DNA from: JASBRS01 sp964496495 | GTDB taxonomy: Bacteria; Deinococcota; Deinococci; Deinococcales; Trueperaceae | Length of the DNA stretch: 64,000 bases | Direction of reading: 5' to 3' | NCBI GenBank assembly: GCA_964496495.1 | Contig: CAZBZU010000014.1 | Coordinates: forward strand, 1 to 64,000 | In this document: piece by piece, positions 45,343-54,439 of the stretch | Layout of the letters: the number at the start of each line of letters is the position of its first letter | Position numbering within the stretch: the first letter of the stretch is position 1 | Translations under genes and position numbers: made by a program | Notes under the pieces: model-generated | Seen by the model: the letters and a program-made list of their open reading frames with translations, nothing else | What the model was told of the DNA's origin: nothing | The model's database searches: none

Positions 45343-46020
45343 TCAACGCAGCGAGGCCGGCAGGTACAGCATGTCCATGGGAATGATCGCGCCGTTGTTC
45401 ACCAGCGTGGTCTCGCCGCTGAGGTAGGGCGTCCAGGCGGGGTTGAAGCCGGTGTCGCTGCCGACGGCCACCTTCACCCGACCGCCGGCCGTCGGGAAGC
45501 GGTCGAAGGTCAGCCGCAGGTCGCTGCCGGCCAGGGTCGGGAGGCTGAGACGTCCCGTGGCGGGCACCGCGCGACCCTTGAGGTCGGCGCTGGTGTAGCG
45601 GCCCTTCACCATCAACCCGTTCAGGACGGTGGTCAGCTTCTTGGTGTCGCGCATGAGCCGGTTGTAGCCGGCGCTTCCCAGCAGGTGCTCCAGCTGAGAG
45701 AAGCCGGCGTCGGTCGGGGCGAAGAGCGTGATGCTGCCGTCGCTCTTGAGCGTCTGGTCGAGGCCGGTGGCCTTGAGGACGGCGACCAGGCAGGTGAAGT
45801 TGTCCTCCGGCCTGGTGGTGGCGTTGGAGCAGTTGGACGGCGGCCGGCGGCTGGAGTTGTCCAGCAGGAACTGCCACACGGTGGTGCTGCGGGTGGCGAA
45901 CGAGGTCGCCTGGATGGTGCTCTGGGCCAGCGCGAAGCCGGCCGCGAGCGTCAGCAGGGCGGCGGCCAGGACCGGCGCACGTGGCCCCCGCAAGGAACGG
46001 CGGACCGGGTCTCTGTGCAT
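45343..46020 (-). CDS. Exported fasciclin (FAS1) domain protein
   Basis: A 225-residue protein. Seen: a signal peptide (APVLAAALLTLAAGFALAQ), then one FAS1 domain (LVAVLKATGLDQTLKSDGSITLFAPTDAGFSQL, VLNGLMVKGRYTSADL, and the final NGAIIPMDMLYLPASL that corresponds to the family H2 motif). FAS1 proteins mediate adhesion at the cell surface. Two Cys (65 and 77) may form a disulfide. GAGAGGTGA lies before the ATG at 46020. Confidence 0.9.
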   Translation of the reverse strand: MHRDPVRRSLRGPRAPVLAAALLTLAAGFALAQSTIQATSFATRSTTVWQFLLDNSSRRPPSNCSNATTRPEDNFTCLVAVLKATGLDQTLKSDGSITLFAPTDAGFSQLEHLLGSAGYNRLMRDTKKLTTVLNGLMVKGRYTSADLKGRAVPATGRLSLPTLAGSDLRLTFDRFPTAGGRVKVAVGSDTGFNPAWTPYLSGETTLVNNGAIIPMDMLYLPASLR

Positions 46021-46324
46021 CAGCGTCACCTCTCCGGGCACCGGCCGTGCCCCTCGCCGTGAGCTCCCACCCGGCTCGACGTGGTCGGGTGGCGGCGGTC
46101 GCCTCCAGTCTCGGCCGACTCTACGGGCGCCACATGAGGACAGCCTAAAGGCCGCGTCACCGCCGCCCCGCGCGAGGCCGGCCGGGAGACCTCCCGGAAC
46201 CGCCGAGGAGGTTCGCGACGGGCGGAATTCTCGCCCTCGCGCGGGCGGACCTGCTACCGTTGGAGGGCGCACCTAAGCTGGCAGGGCGTGTGTCTGGCGC
46301 GGCCGCCGGGCACGAGGAGGTCAC
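46021..46324. other. Intergenic region between divergent fasciclin and nuclease genes
   Basis: No gene is seen in these 304 bases. A minus-strand TAGAGT (46123-46118) about 100 nt before the fasciclin start and a plus-strand TACCGT (46255-46260) about 65 nt before the nuclease gene are candidate -10 boxes. Neither has a convincing -35. Confidence 0.4.
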
Positions 46325-47476
46325 GTGCGGCTTCTCCACCTCGCCGACCTGCATCTGGGCTGGCAGCCGAGTGGCTGGCCGGCCGACGCGGCTGCGGCCC
46401 GGCAGCGCAGGCGGGACGCCGTGCTGGCGCGCGCGGTGGATACCGGCCTGCGCGAAGGCGTGCAGCTGGCGGTGATCGCCGGCGACCTCTTCGACGACCA
46501 CGACCCGCACCCCGAGGTGGTGGAGCGCGCGCTCTCCGAGCTGCGGCGCCTGCAGGACAGCGGCGTGCGGCTGGTGACGGTGCCTGGCAACCACGACGAG
46601 CTGACCTACGGTGACAGCGTCTACCGCCGTCAGGAGGCGTGGCCGGACCTGCTGGTCCGCGACCCGCTGCCGGCCCACGTGGCCAGCCTCGACCTCGCCG
46701 GCGAGCGCGTTCACCTGTACGGAGCGGCGTTCACCGGCGGCGTGACCCCCCAGGACCGTCCGCTGCACGAGTTCCCGCGGCTGGAGGAGGCCGGCATCCA
46801 CATCGCGGTGTTCCACGGCACCCTGGGCGCGTCCGAGGGTCGGCGCAGCCTGCCGCTCGATGCCGACGCGCTGGCCGCCGCCCGTTACCACTACGTCGCC
46901 CTGGGGCACCTGCACGAGCCGTTGCGCCACGAGTTCCCCGCCGGTCCGGCGGTGTACCCCGGCACGCCGGAAGCGCTTTCGTTCGGCGAGGGCGGCTGCG
47001 GCAGCGTGGTGGTGGTCGATCTGGCTGCAGGGCGCGCCGAGGTGCGAGAGGTCGCCGTGCCCGTGCAGGCGGTGCGCGACGCTCGCCTCGATCTGACGCC
47101 GGTGGACGACGTGGCGGAGATCGATGCCTTCATCGCCGGGCTCGCGGATCCCGATGCCGTGCAGCGCGTGCGGCTCGGCGGGGCGTCGTGGCTGCCCGAG
47201 CTGGACGTGGAGACGCTGCGGCAACGTCACGCGCAGGACTTCTTCCACCTCGAGGTCGTCGACGAGGTGGAGGAGCTGGCGCAGGAGCTGCTGGTGCGCT
47301 GGGCGGAGGAGGCGAGCGTGCGTGGCGCCTTCGTGGCGCGGATGCTCGACCGCATCCGCGACGCCGACACCGAGGAGCGCCTGCGGCTTCACCTCAGCCT
47401 GCGCTGGGGCATCGCGGCGCTCTACGGCGGGCCCGCCCCGAGAGCGCGCTCGTCGCTGGGAGGGGGCGGCTCGTGA
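46325..47476 (+). CDS. SbcD/YhaO-like DNA repair metallophosphoesterase
   Basis: A 383-residue Mre11-type nuclease. Seen: the five phosphoesterase motifs, ADLHLG (Asp8, His10), GDLFDD (Asp54), GNHD (89-91 core), a His in VFHGTLG and GHLH. After the catalytic domain a capping region and a C-terminal helical part resemble YhaO-type proteins. It would process DNA ends with the ATPase encoded next, whose GTG overlaps this stop (GTGA). The GTG start has GGAGG upstream. Confidence 0.92.
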   Translation: MRLLHLADLHLGWQPSGWPADAAAARQRRRDAVLARAVDTGLREGVQLAVIAGDLFDDHDPHPEVVERALSELRRLQDSGVRLVTVPGNHDELTYGDSVYRRQEAWPDLLVRDPLPAHVASLDLAGERVHLYGAAFTGGVTPQDRPLHEFPRLEEAGIHIAVFHGTLGASEGRRSLPLDADALAAARYHYVALGHLHEPLRHEFPAGPAVYPGTPEALSFGEGGCGSVVVVDLAAGRAEVREVAVPVQAVRDARLDLTPVDDVAEIDAFIAGLADPDAVQRVRLGGASWLPELDVETLRQRHAQDFFHLEVVDEVEELAQELLVRWAEEASVRGAFVARMLDRIRDADTEERLRLHLSLRWGIAALYGGPAPRARSSLGGGGS

Positions 47477-50400
47477 GCGAGCGCGAGCGAGCCGGCTCGT
47501 CGCCCGCATCCCGGACGGGACGGGGGCCGCACCCGGTGGGGGTGCGATGGGAGCGCCTGGAGCTCGACGGCCTGCCGGGCCTGCCGGCACTCGATCTGCG
47601 CTTCCCGGCGGGCCTGGCGACGCTGGTGCGGCCGAACGAGTGGGGCAAGAGCAGCGTGGTCGCGGGTCTGACCGCGGTGCTGTACGGCGCCGGCGGTGAG
47701 GCGGACGCAGGGCTCGCCGGGGCGGCCGGCAGTGCGACGGGCACTGCGACNNNNNNNNNNNNNNNNNNNNNNNNNNNNNNNNNNNNNNNNNNNNNNNNNN
47801 NNNNNNNNNNNNNNNNNNNNNNNNNNNNNNNNNNNNNNNNNNNNNNNNNNGGCAGTGCGACGGGCACTGCGACCGATACGGCGCCCGCCACGGGATCGCG
47901 CGGCTCCGTCGGCCGGCTCACCTTCGTGGGCGTCGACGGCGTGCGCTACCGGCTCGAGCGCGATCTGGCGACCGACGAGGGGCGTCTGTGGCGCCTGGGG
48001 GACGGGGACGGCGGCAGCGACCGAGAGACCGGCGAGGCCGTGGCCGGCGAGACGCTGGCGGCCGAGGTGGCGCGCGTGGTGGGGCTCGGCGAGAAGCTCG
48101 CCTACCTGGAGAGCTTCTGCGTCACGCAGCCGCTCCCGCGGGCCGACGGCCTGAGCGTGGAGGTGCAGCGGTTGCTGGTGGGAGCCGGCCGCGCCGGCGT
48201 GGAGCGGGCGCTGGCCCGGCTGGAGGCGGAGGCCCGCCGGCGCACGCGCGGCGGCGGCCTGGGGCTGGAGGACGCGACGGAGCCGGGCGAGCTGGAGCGC
48301 TGCCAGACGGAGCTGGCGCAGCTCGAGGCGCGCCTTCAGGACGGCCGGGAGGCGGCCGACGGAGCCCAGGAGGCGGCCCGCGCGCTCGCGGAGGCCGAGG
48401 CCCGCCGCGCCCAGCACCAGGCCGAGGCGGAGCGACTCGAGCGGGAGTCGGAGCTGCTGCGCCGCTTCCTGGCGCGCTGGAGGAGCTACCAGGAGCGCCT
48501 CGACGCCGAGCGGGCGGCCGTCCAGTCGCTGGCGCGCGCGGAGACCCTGCAGGCGGAGGCCGCCCGAGCCCACACGCGGGTGGGGCAGGTGTGGCCGGAA
48601 TTGGCCGAGGCGCCCGAGGACGGCGAGGCGCTGCTGGTGGCGCTGGTCTCCGCCGAGCGGGCCGCCAGCGAGGCCGCCCGCGCCTGCGATACGGCGGAGC
48701 GCGCGCTGGAGGAGGCGAAGGAGACGTCCAAGCGCCGCTCGCGCGAGCTCGAGCGCTTCCTTGCCGGCGCCCCCTTCGACGACGGCGACGACGGCCTGAC
48801 CCTCGCCGGCGTGCGTGAGCTGCGAGCCGGCGCCGACCAGGCGTCGGCGGACTGGCACGCCTTCCGGCGCCGCGAGGAAGGCGTCGCCTCTGCCCGCGCC
48901 GCCCTGCGGCCCTACGCCATGCTGGCGCTGGCGCCGGAGCAGGACCGCGGCCTGCTGCGCCGCTACGACTACGAGGCCGAGGCGCGCGTGCGCTCGGTCG
49001 AGGGCCTGGAGAACGCCGCGCGCGAGGCGCGGGCCGAGCGCCGCCGCTTGCTGGTGCCCGATCCCTCGCTACCCAACGACCTCGAGGCCGAGGCCTTGCG
49101 CGCGGCCCTGGCAGCCCCTCCCAGGCGGCTGCGGCGCGGCGTGCTACAGGCGGTCTCGGGGCTGGCGCTGGGTGGGGCGGTGTACCTGATCGCCCAGTCG
49201 GTCGCGAGCGCCGCGGCGGCGGCCGGCCTGGGGCTGGTGGGGGCGCTGGGCATCGCCGCGCTGTTGCGGCCGGCGACGATCGGCGGCGCGCGGTTGAAGC
49301 GCTTCCGGGGTCTCACGCGGCCCGAGCTGGGCGAGCTGCTGATGCGGTACGACGCCTGGCGCGCGGAGCCGGCACCTACCAGGCGCGACGTGTCGCGGCT
49401 GGAGAACGAGGTCGAGGCGGCGAGGCAGCAGCTGCACGCCTTCCAGCGACGCATGCAGCCCTACCAGGAGGCCTACCCCGAGCCGGGCGCGGCCTTCGAC
49501 GCCTTCCGCGAGACCCAGCGGACGCTGCTGCAGCGTGAGGAGGTCCACCGCGAGCTGTGCTCGCGCACCTTCGGGGTCGCGCCCGCCGAGGTACCGGGGC
49601 GGTCGCCGCTGGCCATGCCGGCGCCCTGGCCGCGCCTGGCGGCGTTCGTCGAGGCTCGGGGCGGCCGCGCCCAGACCCTGGCGCAGCTCTGCGAGGCGCT
49701 GACCGGGCTGGGCGACGACGCCTGGTACGAGGTGCAGGGCGCGGCCGCCGCGCGGGACGAGGCGCGGCGAGCCTTCAAGGCCGAGCGCGAGCGGCTTCGC
49801 CGCGAGGTGGCGGTGGCGGACACCGTGCTGGAGGAGCGCGAGGCCAGCTACACGGCTCTCCGTGGCGAGCTGCTGGCGGCCGACAAGGCCCGCGAGGCGG
49901 CCACCGTACCGGTGCAGGCGCTGCTGGAGGGCGGCGGCGTGGGTGCCGAGGCGCTGCTGGGTCGCTGGCACGAGCGCGAGCAGGCGGTGCAGGCGGCGGA
50001 GCGCTCCTTCGACGCGCTGGCGTCGCTCCTGGACGCCGCCGATTGCGAGTCGCTCGACGCGCTCGTGGGCAGGGTGGAGAAGCGCGCCGACGAGGTCAAG
50101 GAGGAACGCGCGGCGCTGGAGGCCCTCGCTGCCGAGCGCGACGACCTGCCGGGCGTCGAGGACGCGCTCGACCGGCCGCGCATGCTCGACCGCCTAGAAG
50201 CCCTCGACGAGCGCCTGGCCTTCGAGCGCAGCGCACGGCAGGCGGCCGAGGCGGACGTGTTCGAAGGCACCCGCGAGCTGGCTGCCTTCCGCGCCAAGCC
50301 CACCGTCAACCTGGCCCGCGCCGAGCTGCAGCGTGAGGCGCTGCTGGCGCGGCGAGCGGGCCTGGAGGCGGAGGTGGAGGCCCTGGCGCACGCGCATATC

Positions 50401-50811
50401 GCGCTGCGCGCCGCCGTCCGCGAGTTCCAGGGCAGCTACCGCCAGCGTCTCGAGGAGTTGGTATCGGGGCACGTCGCTCGGCTCACCGCCAGGGAGGGAC
50501 GGGCGGTGCGGCTGGGGGCCGACTTCACCGTGGAGGTGCTCGAGCCGGACGGCGCCGCCGTACCGCCGGAGCGGCTGAGTCGCGGGGCCCAGGACCAGCT
50601 GCTGCTGGCGCTTCGGCTCGCCATCGCCGACCACGTCGCCGACGACGTGCGGCTGCCGCTGGTGCTCGACGATCCCTTCCTCGGCTGGGACGCGGAGCGC
50701 CTCGAGCAGCTACGGGCAAGCCTCGAGCGGGTGGCTCGCGAGCGACAGGTGCTGCTGCTGAGCGTCGATCCGCGCTTCGAGAGCTGGGGCGAGCCGGTGG
50801 CCGAGGACTGA
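47473..50811 (+). CDS. SbcC/YhaN-like ATPase with internal membrane segments (contains an assembly gap)
   Basis: About 1,112 codons including a 100-N gap. Seen: a Rad50-type Walker A variant PNEWGKS at 54-60, long Glu/Arg/Ala coiled coils, an ABC signature LSRGAQDQLLLALRLA near 1035 and Walker B LPLVLDDPF near 1062. No CxxC zinc hook exists. Instead a hydrophobic stretch at about 557-600 could form two membrane helices, as in YhaN-type proteins. It should partner the nuclease encoded upstream in DNA break processing, perhaps at the membrane. A Gly-Ser/Thr-Ala repeat with the gap lies between Walker A and the rest of the ATPase lobe; the frame stays open across 100 N. Confidence 0.87.
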   Translation: MSERERAGSSPASRTGRGPHPVGVRWERLELDGLPGLPALDLRFPAGLATLVRPNEWGKSSVVAGLTAVLYGAGGEADAGLAGAAGSATGTAXXXXXXXXXXXXXXXXXXXXXXXXXXXXXXXXXXGSATGTATDTAPATGSRGSVGRLTFVGVDGVRYRLERDLATDEGRLWRLGDGDGGSDRETGEAVAGETLAAEVARVVGLGEKLAYLESFCVTQPLPRADGLSVEVQRLLVGAGRAGVERALARLEAEARRRTRGGGLGLEDATEPGELERCQTELAQLEARLQDGREAADGAQEAARALAEAEARRAQHQAEAERLERESELLRRFLARWRSYQERLDAERAAVQSLARAETLQAEAARAHTRVGQVWPELAEAPEDGEALLVALVSAERAASEAARACDTAERALEEAKETSKRRSRELERFLAGAPFDDGDDGLTLAGVRELRAGADQASADWHAFRRREEGVASARAALRPYAMLALAPEQDRGLLRRYDYEAEARVRSVEGLENAAREARAERRRLLVPDPSLPNDLEAEALRAALAAPPRRLRRGVLQAVSGLALGGAVYLIAQSVASAAAAAGLGLVGALGIAALLRPATIGGARLKRFRGLTRPELGELLMRYDAWRAEPAPTRRDVSRLENEVEAARQQLHAFQRRMQPYQEAYPEPGAAFDAFRETQRTLLQREEVHRELCSRTFGVAPAEVPGRSPLAMPAPWPRLAAFVEARGGRAQTLAQLCEALTGLGDDAWYEVQGAAAARDEARRAFKAERERLRREVAVADTVLEEREASYTALRGELLAADKAREAATVPVQALLEGGGVGAEALLGRWHEREQAVQAAERSFDALASLLDAADCESLDALVGRVEKRADEVKEERAALEALAAERDDLPGVEDALDRPRMLDRLEALDERLAFERSARQAAEADVFEGTRELAAFRAKPTVNLARAELQREALLARRAGLEAEVEALAHAHIALRAAVREFQGSYRQRLEELVSGHVARLTAREGRAVRLGADFTVEVLEPDGAAVPPERLSRGAQDQLLLALRLAIADHVADDVRLPLVLDDPFLGWDAERLEQLRASLERVARERQVLLLSVDPRFESWGEPVAED
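47729..47873 (+). repeat. Coding tandem repeat (GGCAGTGCGACGGGCACTGCGAC) with internal gap
   Basis: The 23-mer occurs directly before and directly after the gap. It is built of two related 11-12 bp units and encodes Gly-Ser-Ala-Thr-Gly-Thr-Ala-Thr in the ATPase gene. Confidence 0.9.
47751..47850. other. Assembly gap (100 N) in the SbcC/YhaN-like gene
   Basis: The gap is flanked on both sides by the same 23-mer, so it is probably a collapsed tandem repeat. Confidence 0.95.
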
Positions 50812-50971
50812 GGGCGCGGCCCGCGCGGCACGCCGGCGAGCGCCGGTCCGCGGCGGCAGCCGCTGCCGGTTCGTGGTGCGAGTTGGTACCGCCGCACGTC
50901 GTACCATGGCGGGAACGCGCCTGTGACGCGTCGGGACGGGCGTTGGCAGGGGCGGGGCCGCCGTCGCGCGC

Positions 50972-51000
50972 TTGTGGCGGGGCGCACGGTTCGCTAGACT
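50972..51000 (+). promoter_or_regulatory. Sigma70-type promoter of the DUF7662-like gene
   Basis: TTGTGG (50972-50977), 17 bp, TAGACT (50995-51000). It would give a leader of about 55 nt ahead of the SD and ATG at 51061. It is the only feature seen in the 249-bp space after the ATPase gene. Confidence 0.55.
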
Positions 51001-51060
51001 GGCGGGCGATCCACCCCCAGATGAAGCGCGACTCTACCGTGGATCTCTAGGAGACTGTGG

Positions 51061-51438
51061 ATGTCACAGGCAGAAGTGAAAGTATTGGTACCAGTGGAGC
51101 GTGTGCCGGAGTTCTACCGCATGGTGGGGGTGTGGTTGGAACGCGCCCGAGGCGGCGACGGTGAGGAGCCCAGCCTCTCTCCCAAGAGCCGCTACGCTCC
51201 GCTGCAAGAGCACCTGGAGGGCCTCGGCCGGGACCGCAAGAAGGTGGGCCTGCGCTTCGAGGAGATCAGCAAGGTGCTCGACAAGCCGCTGCCCAAGTCG
51301 GCCTTCGCCCACCGCGCCTGGTGGGCCAACACCAGCTCGCACGCCCAGGCGCTGGCCTGGCTGTCGGCGGGCTGGAAGGTCGACCACGTCGACCTCGGCG
51401 CCACCAAGGTCGACTTCGTGCGGGCCGGCAAGGGCTGA
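51061..51438 (+). CDS. DUF7662-like small protein
   Basis: A 125-residue protein. Seen: the segment YAPLQEHLEGLGRDRKKVGLRFEEISKVLDKPLPKSAFAHRAWWANTSSHAQALAWLSAGWKVDHVDLGATKVDFVR, whose pattern (FEEIE-LPxSA-WWxN-GWxV) I recognise as the small domain often attached to other proteins in phage and defence contexts and now called DUF7662. Here it is nearly the whole protein, with a 40-residue N-terminal addition. The function is unknown. AGGAG precedes the ATG, and it has its own promoter and terminator. Confidence 0.8.
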   Translation: MSQAEVKVLVPVERVPEFYRMVGVWLERARGGDGEEPSLSPKSRYAPLQEHLEGLGRDRKKVGLRFEEISKVLDKPLPKSAFAHRAWWANTSSHAQALAWLSAGWKVDHVDLGATKVDFVRAGKG

Positions 51439-51477
51439 GCCGCCGCGGCGGCCGGCCGCAACCGAACGGGGAGATGG

Positions 51478-51515
51478 CGCGCGGACGCCTCCTGCTTGGC
51501 AGGGGCGTCCGCGCG
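51478..51515. terminator. Bidirectional terminator hairpin
   Basis: A perfect 12-bp outer stem CGCGCGGACGCC/GGCGTCCGCGCG, extended by an inner CCTGC/GCAGG pairing, lies between convergent genes ending at 51438 and 51547. Confidence 0.65.
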
Positions 51516-51546
51516 GCCGTGTCGAGGGTGTGGCGGAGCGGCTGCC

Positions 51547-54285
51547 TCAGGCCACCCTGCCGAGCCCCAGCGCCTTGCCGATCTGTCCCAGCAGGGCGGG
51601 CACGAGGCTGGCGGCCAGCGCCAGCGCCCAGCCGCGCCCCCCCGGCCAGGCCAGGCTGAGCACGTCTCGGGCGCCGGGCAGGGCCACCGCCGCCAGCAGC
51701 AGCGCGGCGCACAGCGCCAGGGCACCCCACACCCAGGGGTTGCGGGTGACCTCGTTGATGACCGCGTGGGTGCGCGGCTCGCGCATGTCGAAGACGTGCC
51801 ACAACTGGGCGAAGGCGAGGGTCAGGAATGACACCGTCACCGCGCCGGCGCGGCTCATCCCGAGGGGCCCCAGCGCCAGCGCGAAGCTGGTCAGCACCGC
51901 CACGGTGATGAGGCCGGCGTACACGCTCAGCGTCCACCAGTGGCGGCCGGCGAGCACCGGTTCCTGGGGGTCGCGCGGGCGCCGCGAGAGCACGTTCGGC
52001 GCGCCCTCGCCGGCGCCCAGGGCGAGTGCCGGGAACACGTCCGTGACCAGGTTGAGGAACAGGATCTGCAGGGGCAGCAGCGGGAGCGGCGCACCCCAGG
52101 CCGAGGCCAGGCCGATGACCAGGATCTCCGACAGGTTGCACGACAGCAGGTAGATGACGAAGGCGCGGATGTTGTCGAAGATGATGCGGCCTTGCCGCAC
52201 CGCCTCGACGATGGTAGCGAAGGCGTCGTCCTTGAGCACCATGTCCGCCGCCTCGCGCGCCACCTCGGTGCCGCGGCCGCCCATGGCCACCCCGATGTCG
52301 GCGCGCTTGAGCGCCGGGGCGTCGTTGACGCCGTCGCCGGTCATCGCCACGATGGCGCCGCCCTGCTGATAGCGGCGGATGAGCTCGAGCTTCTGCTCTG
52401 GGCTCACCCGGGCGACGATGTCGGCGTCCATCAGCCGCGCGCCGGCCTCCTCGTCGCCCTCCAGCAGCGCCGCCATGTCGCGCCCCACCACCACCCGCGG
52501 CTCCCGCTCGGCAAGCCCCACCGAGCGCGCCACGCTGGCGGCGGTGACGGGCTGGTCGCCGGTGACCATCACCACCCGGATGCCGGCCCGGCGGCACCCC
52601 GCGATCGCGGCTCGCACGTCGCTGCGCGGCGGGTCGCGCATGGCGATGAGCGCCAGCAGGGTGAGCTCGCGGTAGAGCTCGCCCTCGGAGTCGCGCGTCT
52701 CGCCGCCGGCCAGCGCCAGCACCCGCAGGCCGCTCGCTGCCAGCTCGCCGTTGCGGCGCAGCCAGCGCTCGCGCTCGACGTCGTCCAGCGGCCGGGCGCC
52801 GCCCTCGCCGGCCACCCGCGTGCACGCCGCCAGCACCCTCTCCGGCGCCCCCTTCACCGCCACCCGGTAGCCGGCGTGGTCCAGCCGGTGGGCCGTGCCC
52901 ATCATCTTGCTGTCGGGGTCGAACGCCTCCTCGCGCACCTCCGGCAGCCGCTCCAGCAGCGCCTCGCGCGTCACGCCGGCCGCAGCGGCCGCCTCCAGCA
53001 GGGCCACCTCGAGGGGATCGCCGACACCGCGGCCCTCGCGCTCGCCGAGGGAGGCGTTGTTGCACAGGACCGCCACCTCCAACGCCTCCCGCAGCTCCGG
53101 CAGCTCGCCGAGGGTGACGGGTCGCCGGTCCAGCACGAACGGGGCGCCCGAGTGGGCCGCCCCCTGGTCGGGCCGGCTCACGCGCCCGCGACCGAGCCAC
53201 AGCTGGTCCACCGCCAGGCGGTTCTCGGTGAGGGTGCCGGTCTTGTCGCTGAAGATCACGCTGGTGGCGCCGAGCGTCTCGACGGCCGACAGACGGTTGA
53301 CCAGCGCGTTGCGCTGCGCCATGCGGCGCATCCCCCGCGCCAGGGTGATGGTGGCGATGATGGGCAGCCCTTCCGGCACGGTGGCGACGGCCAGGGCGAT
53401 GGCGGTCTCGAGGATGAGCAGCGGCGGCTTGCCGGCGACCAGGCCGCCGGTGGCGATGGCTGCCGCTACCGCCAGCGTCACCCACACCAGGCGCTGGCCC
53501 AGCTTGTTCAGGCGCTCCTCGAGCGGGGTGGTCTCGTCCTCGGCCTCCGCTACCAGCTCGGAGATGCGGCCCAGTTCGGTGTCCATGCCGGTCGCGACCA
53601 CCACCCCCTCGCCCGAGCCGCGGGTGATGGAGGTGCCCTTGTAGAGCATGCTGCTGCGCTCGGCCAGGGGCGCGTCCGCCGGCACCGGCGCGGCCGACTT
53701 GCTCACGGGCAGCGACTCGCCGGTCAGCAGCGACTCGTTGGCCTGCAGCTTGGAGGCGCTGAGGAGGCGCACGTCCGCGCTGACCACGTCCCCGCCCTCC
53801 AGCAGCACGATGTCGCCGGGCACGAGGGCCTCGGCCTCCACCCGCACGGCGCGGCCGTCCCGCCGGACCACGGCGTGCACCCGTCCCAGGCTGCGCAGCG
53901 CCTCCATGGAGCGCACCGCACGCAGCTCGGTGACGAAGCCGATGGCGGCGTTGAGCGCCAGCACCACGACCACCGCGAGCGCCTCCACCCACTGGCCGAA
54001 GGCTGCGGAGAGCACCGCCGCCACGGCCAGCAGCGCCACCAGAAGGCTCTCGAGCTGCGCCGCCAGGATCTGCCAGGCGCTGCGCCTGGGGGCGGCGGCG
54101 AGGGCGTTGGGACCGACGCGCTGCCGGCGCACGGCGGCCTCGGCGCCAAGCAACCCCTCCCGGGCGCCGACTTGCAGGTCCGCCAGCAGCTCCTCGGCGG
54201 AGGCCGTCCAAGGCGTCGCCGGCTGGCGCCACGGGTGCGCCGAGACGCTGCCTGCCTGCGCCCGCGTCACACCGGAGGTGTGCAT
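51547..54285 (-). CDS. P2-type cation-transporting ATPase (Ca2+-ATPase-like)
   Basis: A 912-residue P-type ATPase. Seen: an N-terminal cation-ATPase domain, TGES at 188-191 (dephosphorylation), PEGLP at 304-308 in the fourth membrane helix as in Ca2+ pumps, the phosphorylated Asp347 in DKTGT, a KGAPE nucleotide site, MTGDGVNDAPAL hinge and six C-terminal membrane helices. It probably exports Ca2+ or a similar cation from the cytoplasm. Together with the exchanger at 30.4 kb there would be two Ca2+ export routes. The ATG at 54285 has TAGGCT 6 nt upstream, which suggests a leaderless message. Confidence 0.94.
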   Translation of the reverse strand: MHTSGVTRAQAGSVSAHPWRQPATPWTASAEELLADLQVGAREGLLGAEAAVRRQRVGPNALAAAPRRSAWQILAAQLESLLVALLAVAAVLSAAFGQWVEALAVVVVLALNAAIGFVTELRAVRSMEALRSLGRVHAVVRRDGRAVRVEAEALVPGDIVLLEGGDVVSADVRLLSASKLQANESLLTGESLPVSKSAAPVPADAPLAERSSMLYKGTSITRGSGEGVVVATGMDTELGRISELVAEAEDETTPLEERLNKLGQRLVWVTLAVAAAIATGGLVAGKPPLLILETAIALAVATVPEGLPIIATITLARGMRRMAQRNALVNRLSAVETLGATSVIFSDKTGTLTENRLAVDQLWLGRGRVSRPDQGAAHSGAPFVLDRRPVTLGELPELREALEVAVLCNNASLGEREGRGVGDPLEVALLEAAAAAGVTREALLERLPEVREEAFDPDSKMMGTAHRLDHAGYRVAVKGAPERVLAACTRVAGEGGARPLDDVERERWLRRNGELAASGLRVLALAGGETRDSEGELYRELTLLALIAMRDPPRSDVRAAIAGCRRAGIRVVMVTGDQPVTAASVARSVGLAEREPRVVVGRDMAALLEGDEEAGARLMDADIVARVSPEQKLELIRRYQQGGAIVAMTGDGVNDAPALKRADIGVAMGGRGTEVAREAADMVLKDDAFATIVEAVRQGRIIFDNIRAFVIYLLSCNLSEILVIGLASAWGAPLPLLPLQILFLNLVTDVFPALALGAGEGAPNVLSRRPRDPQEPVLAGRHWWTLSVYAGLITVAVLTSFALALGPLGMSRAGAVTVSFLTLAFAQLWHVFDMREPRTHAVINEVTRNPWVWGALALCAALLLAAVALPGARDVLSLAWPGGRGWALALAASLVPALLGQIGKALGLGRVA

Positions 54286-54291
54286 GCTCTC

Positions 54292-54297
54292 AGCCTA
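54292..54297 (-). promoter_or_regulatory. Probable -10 element (TAGGCT), leaderless start of the P-type ATPase gene
   Basis: The minus-strand TAGGCT is followed by 6 nt and the ATG at 54285. Confidence 0.5.
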
Positions 54298-54439
54298 AGC
54301 GCTGCCGGCCCGTGGCCGTCCGTGTCGTCCACGACGCACGTGCGGCGACGGTGGCCCGGGTAGGCTCGACAGCGCGAAGCAATTCGGGCGCGCCCGTGGC
54401 ACCAAGCGGCGCGCCGGCCTGGCAAGGAGGCGGTTCCAC

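Noticed and set aside
49141..49272. Membrane-like stretch in the SbcC-like gene as sign of a chimeric assembly
   Set aside because: The frame is continuous, coiled coils continue on both sides, and YhaN-type relatives are known with hydrophobic segments at this place.
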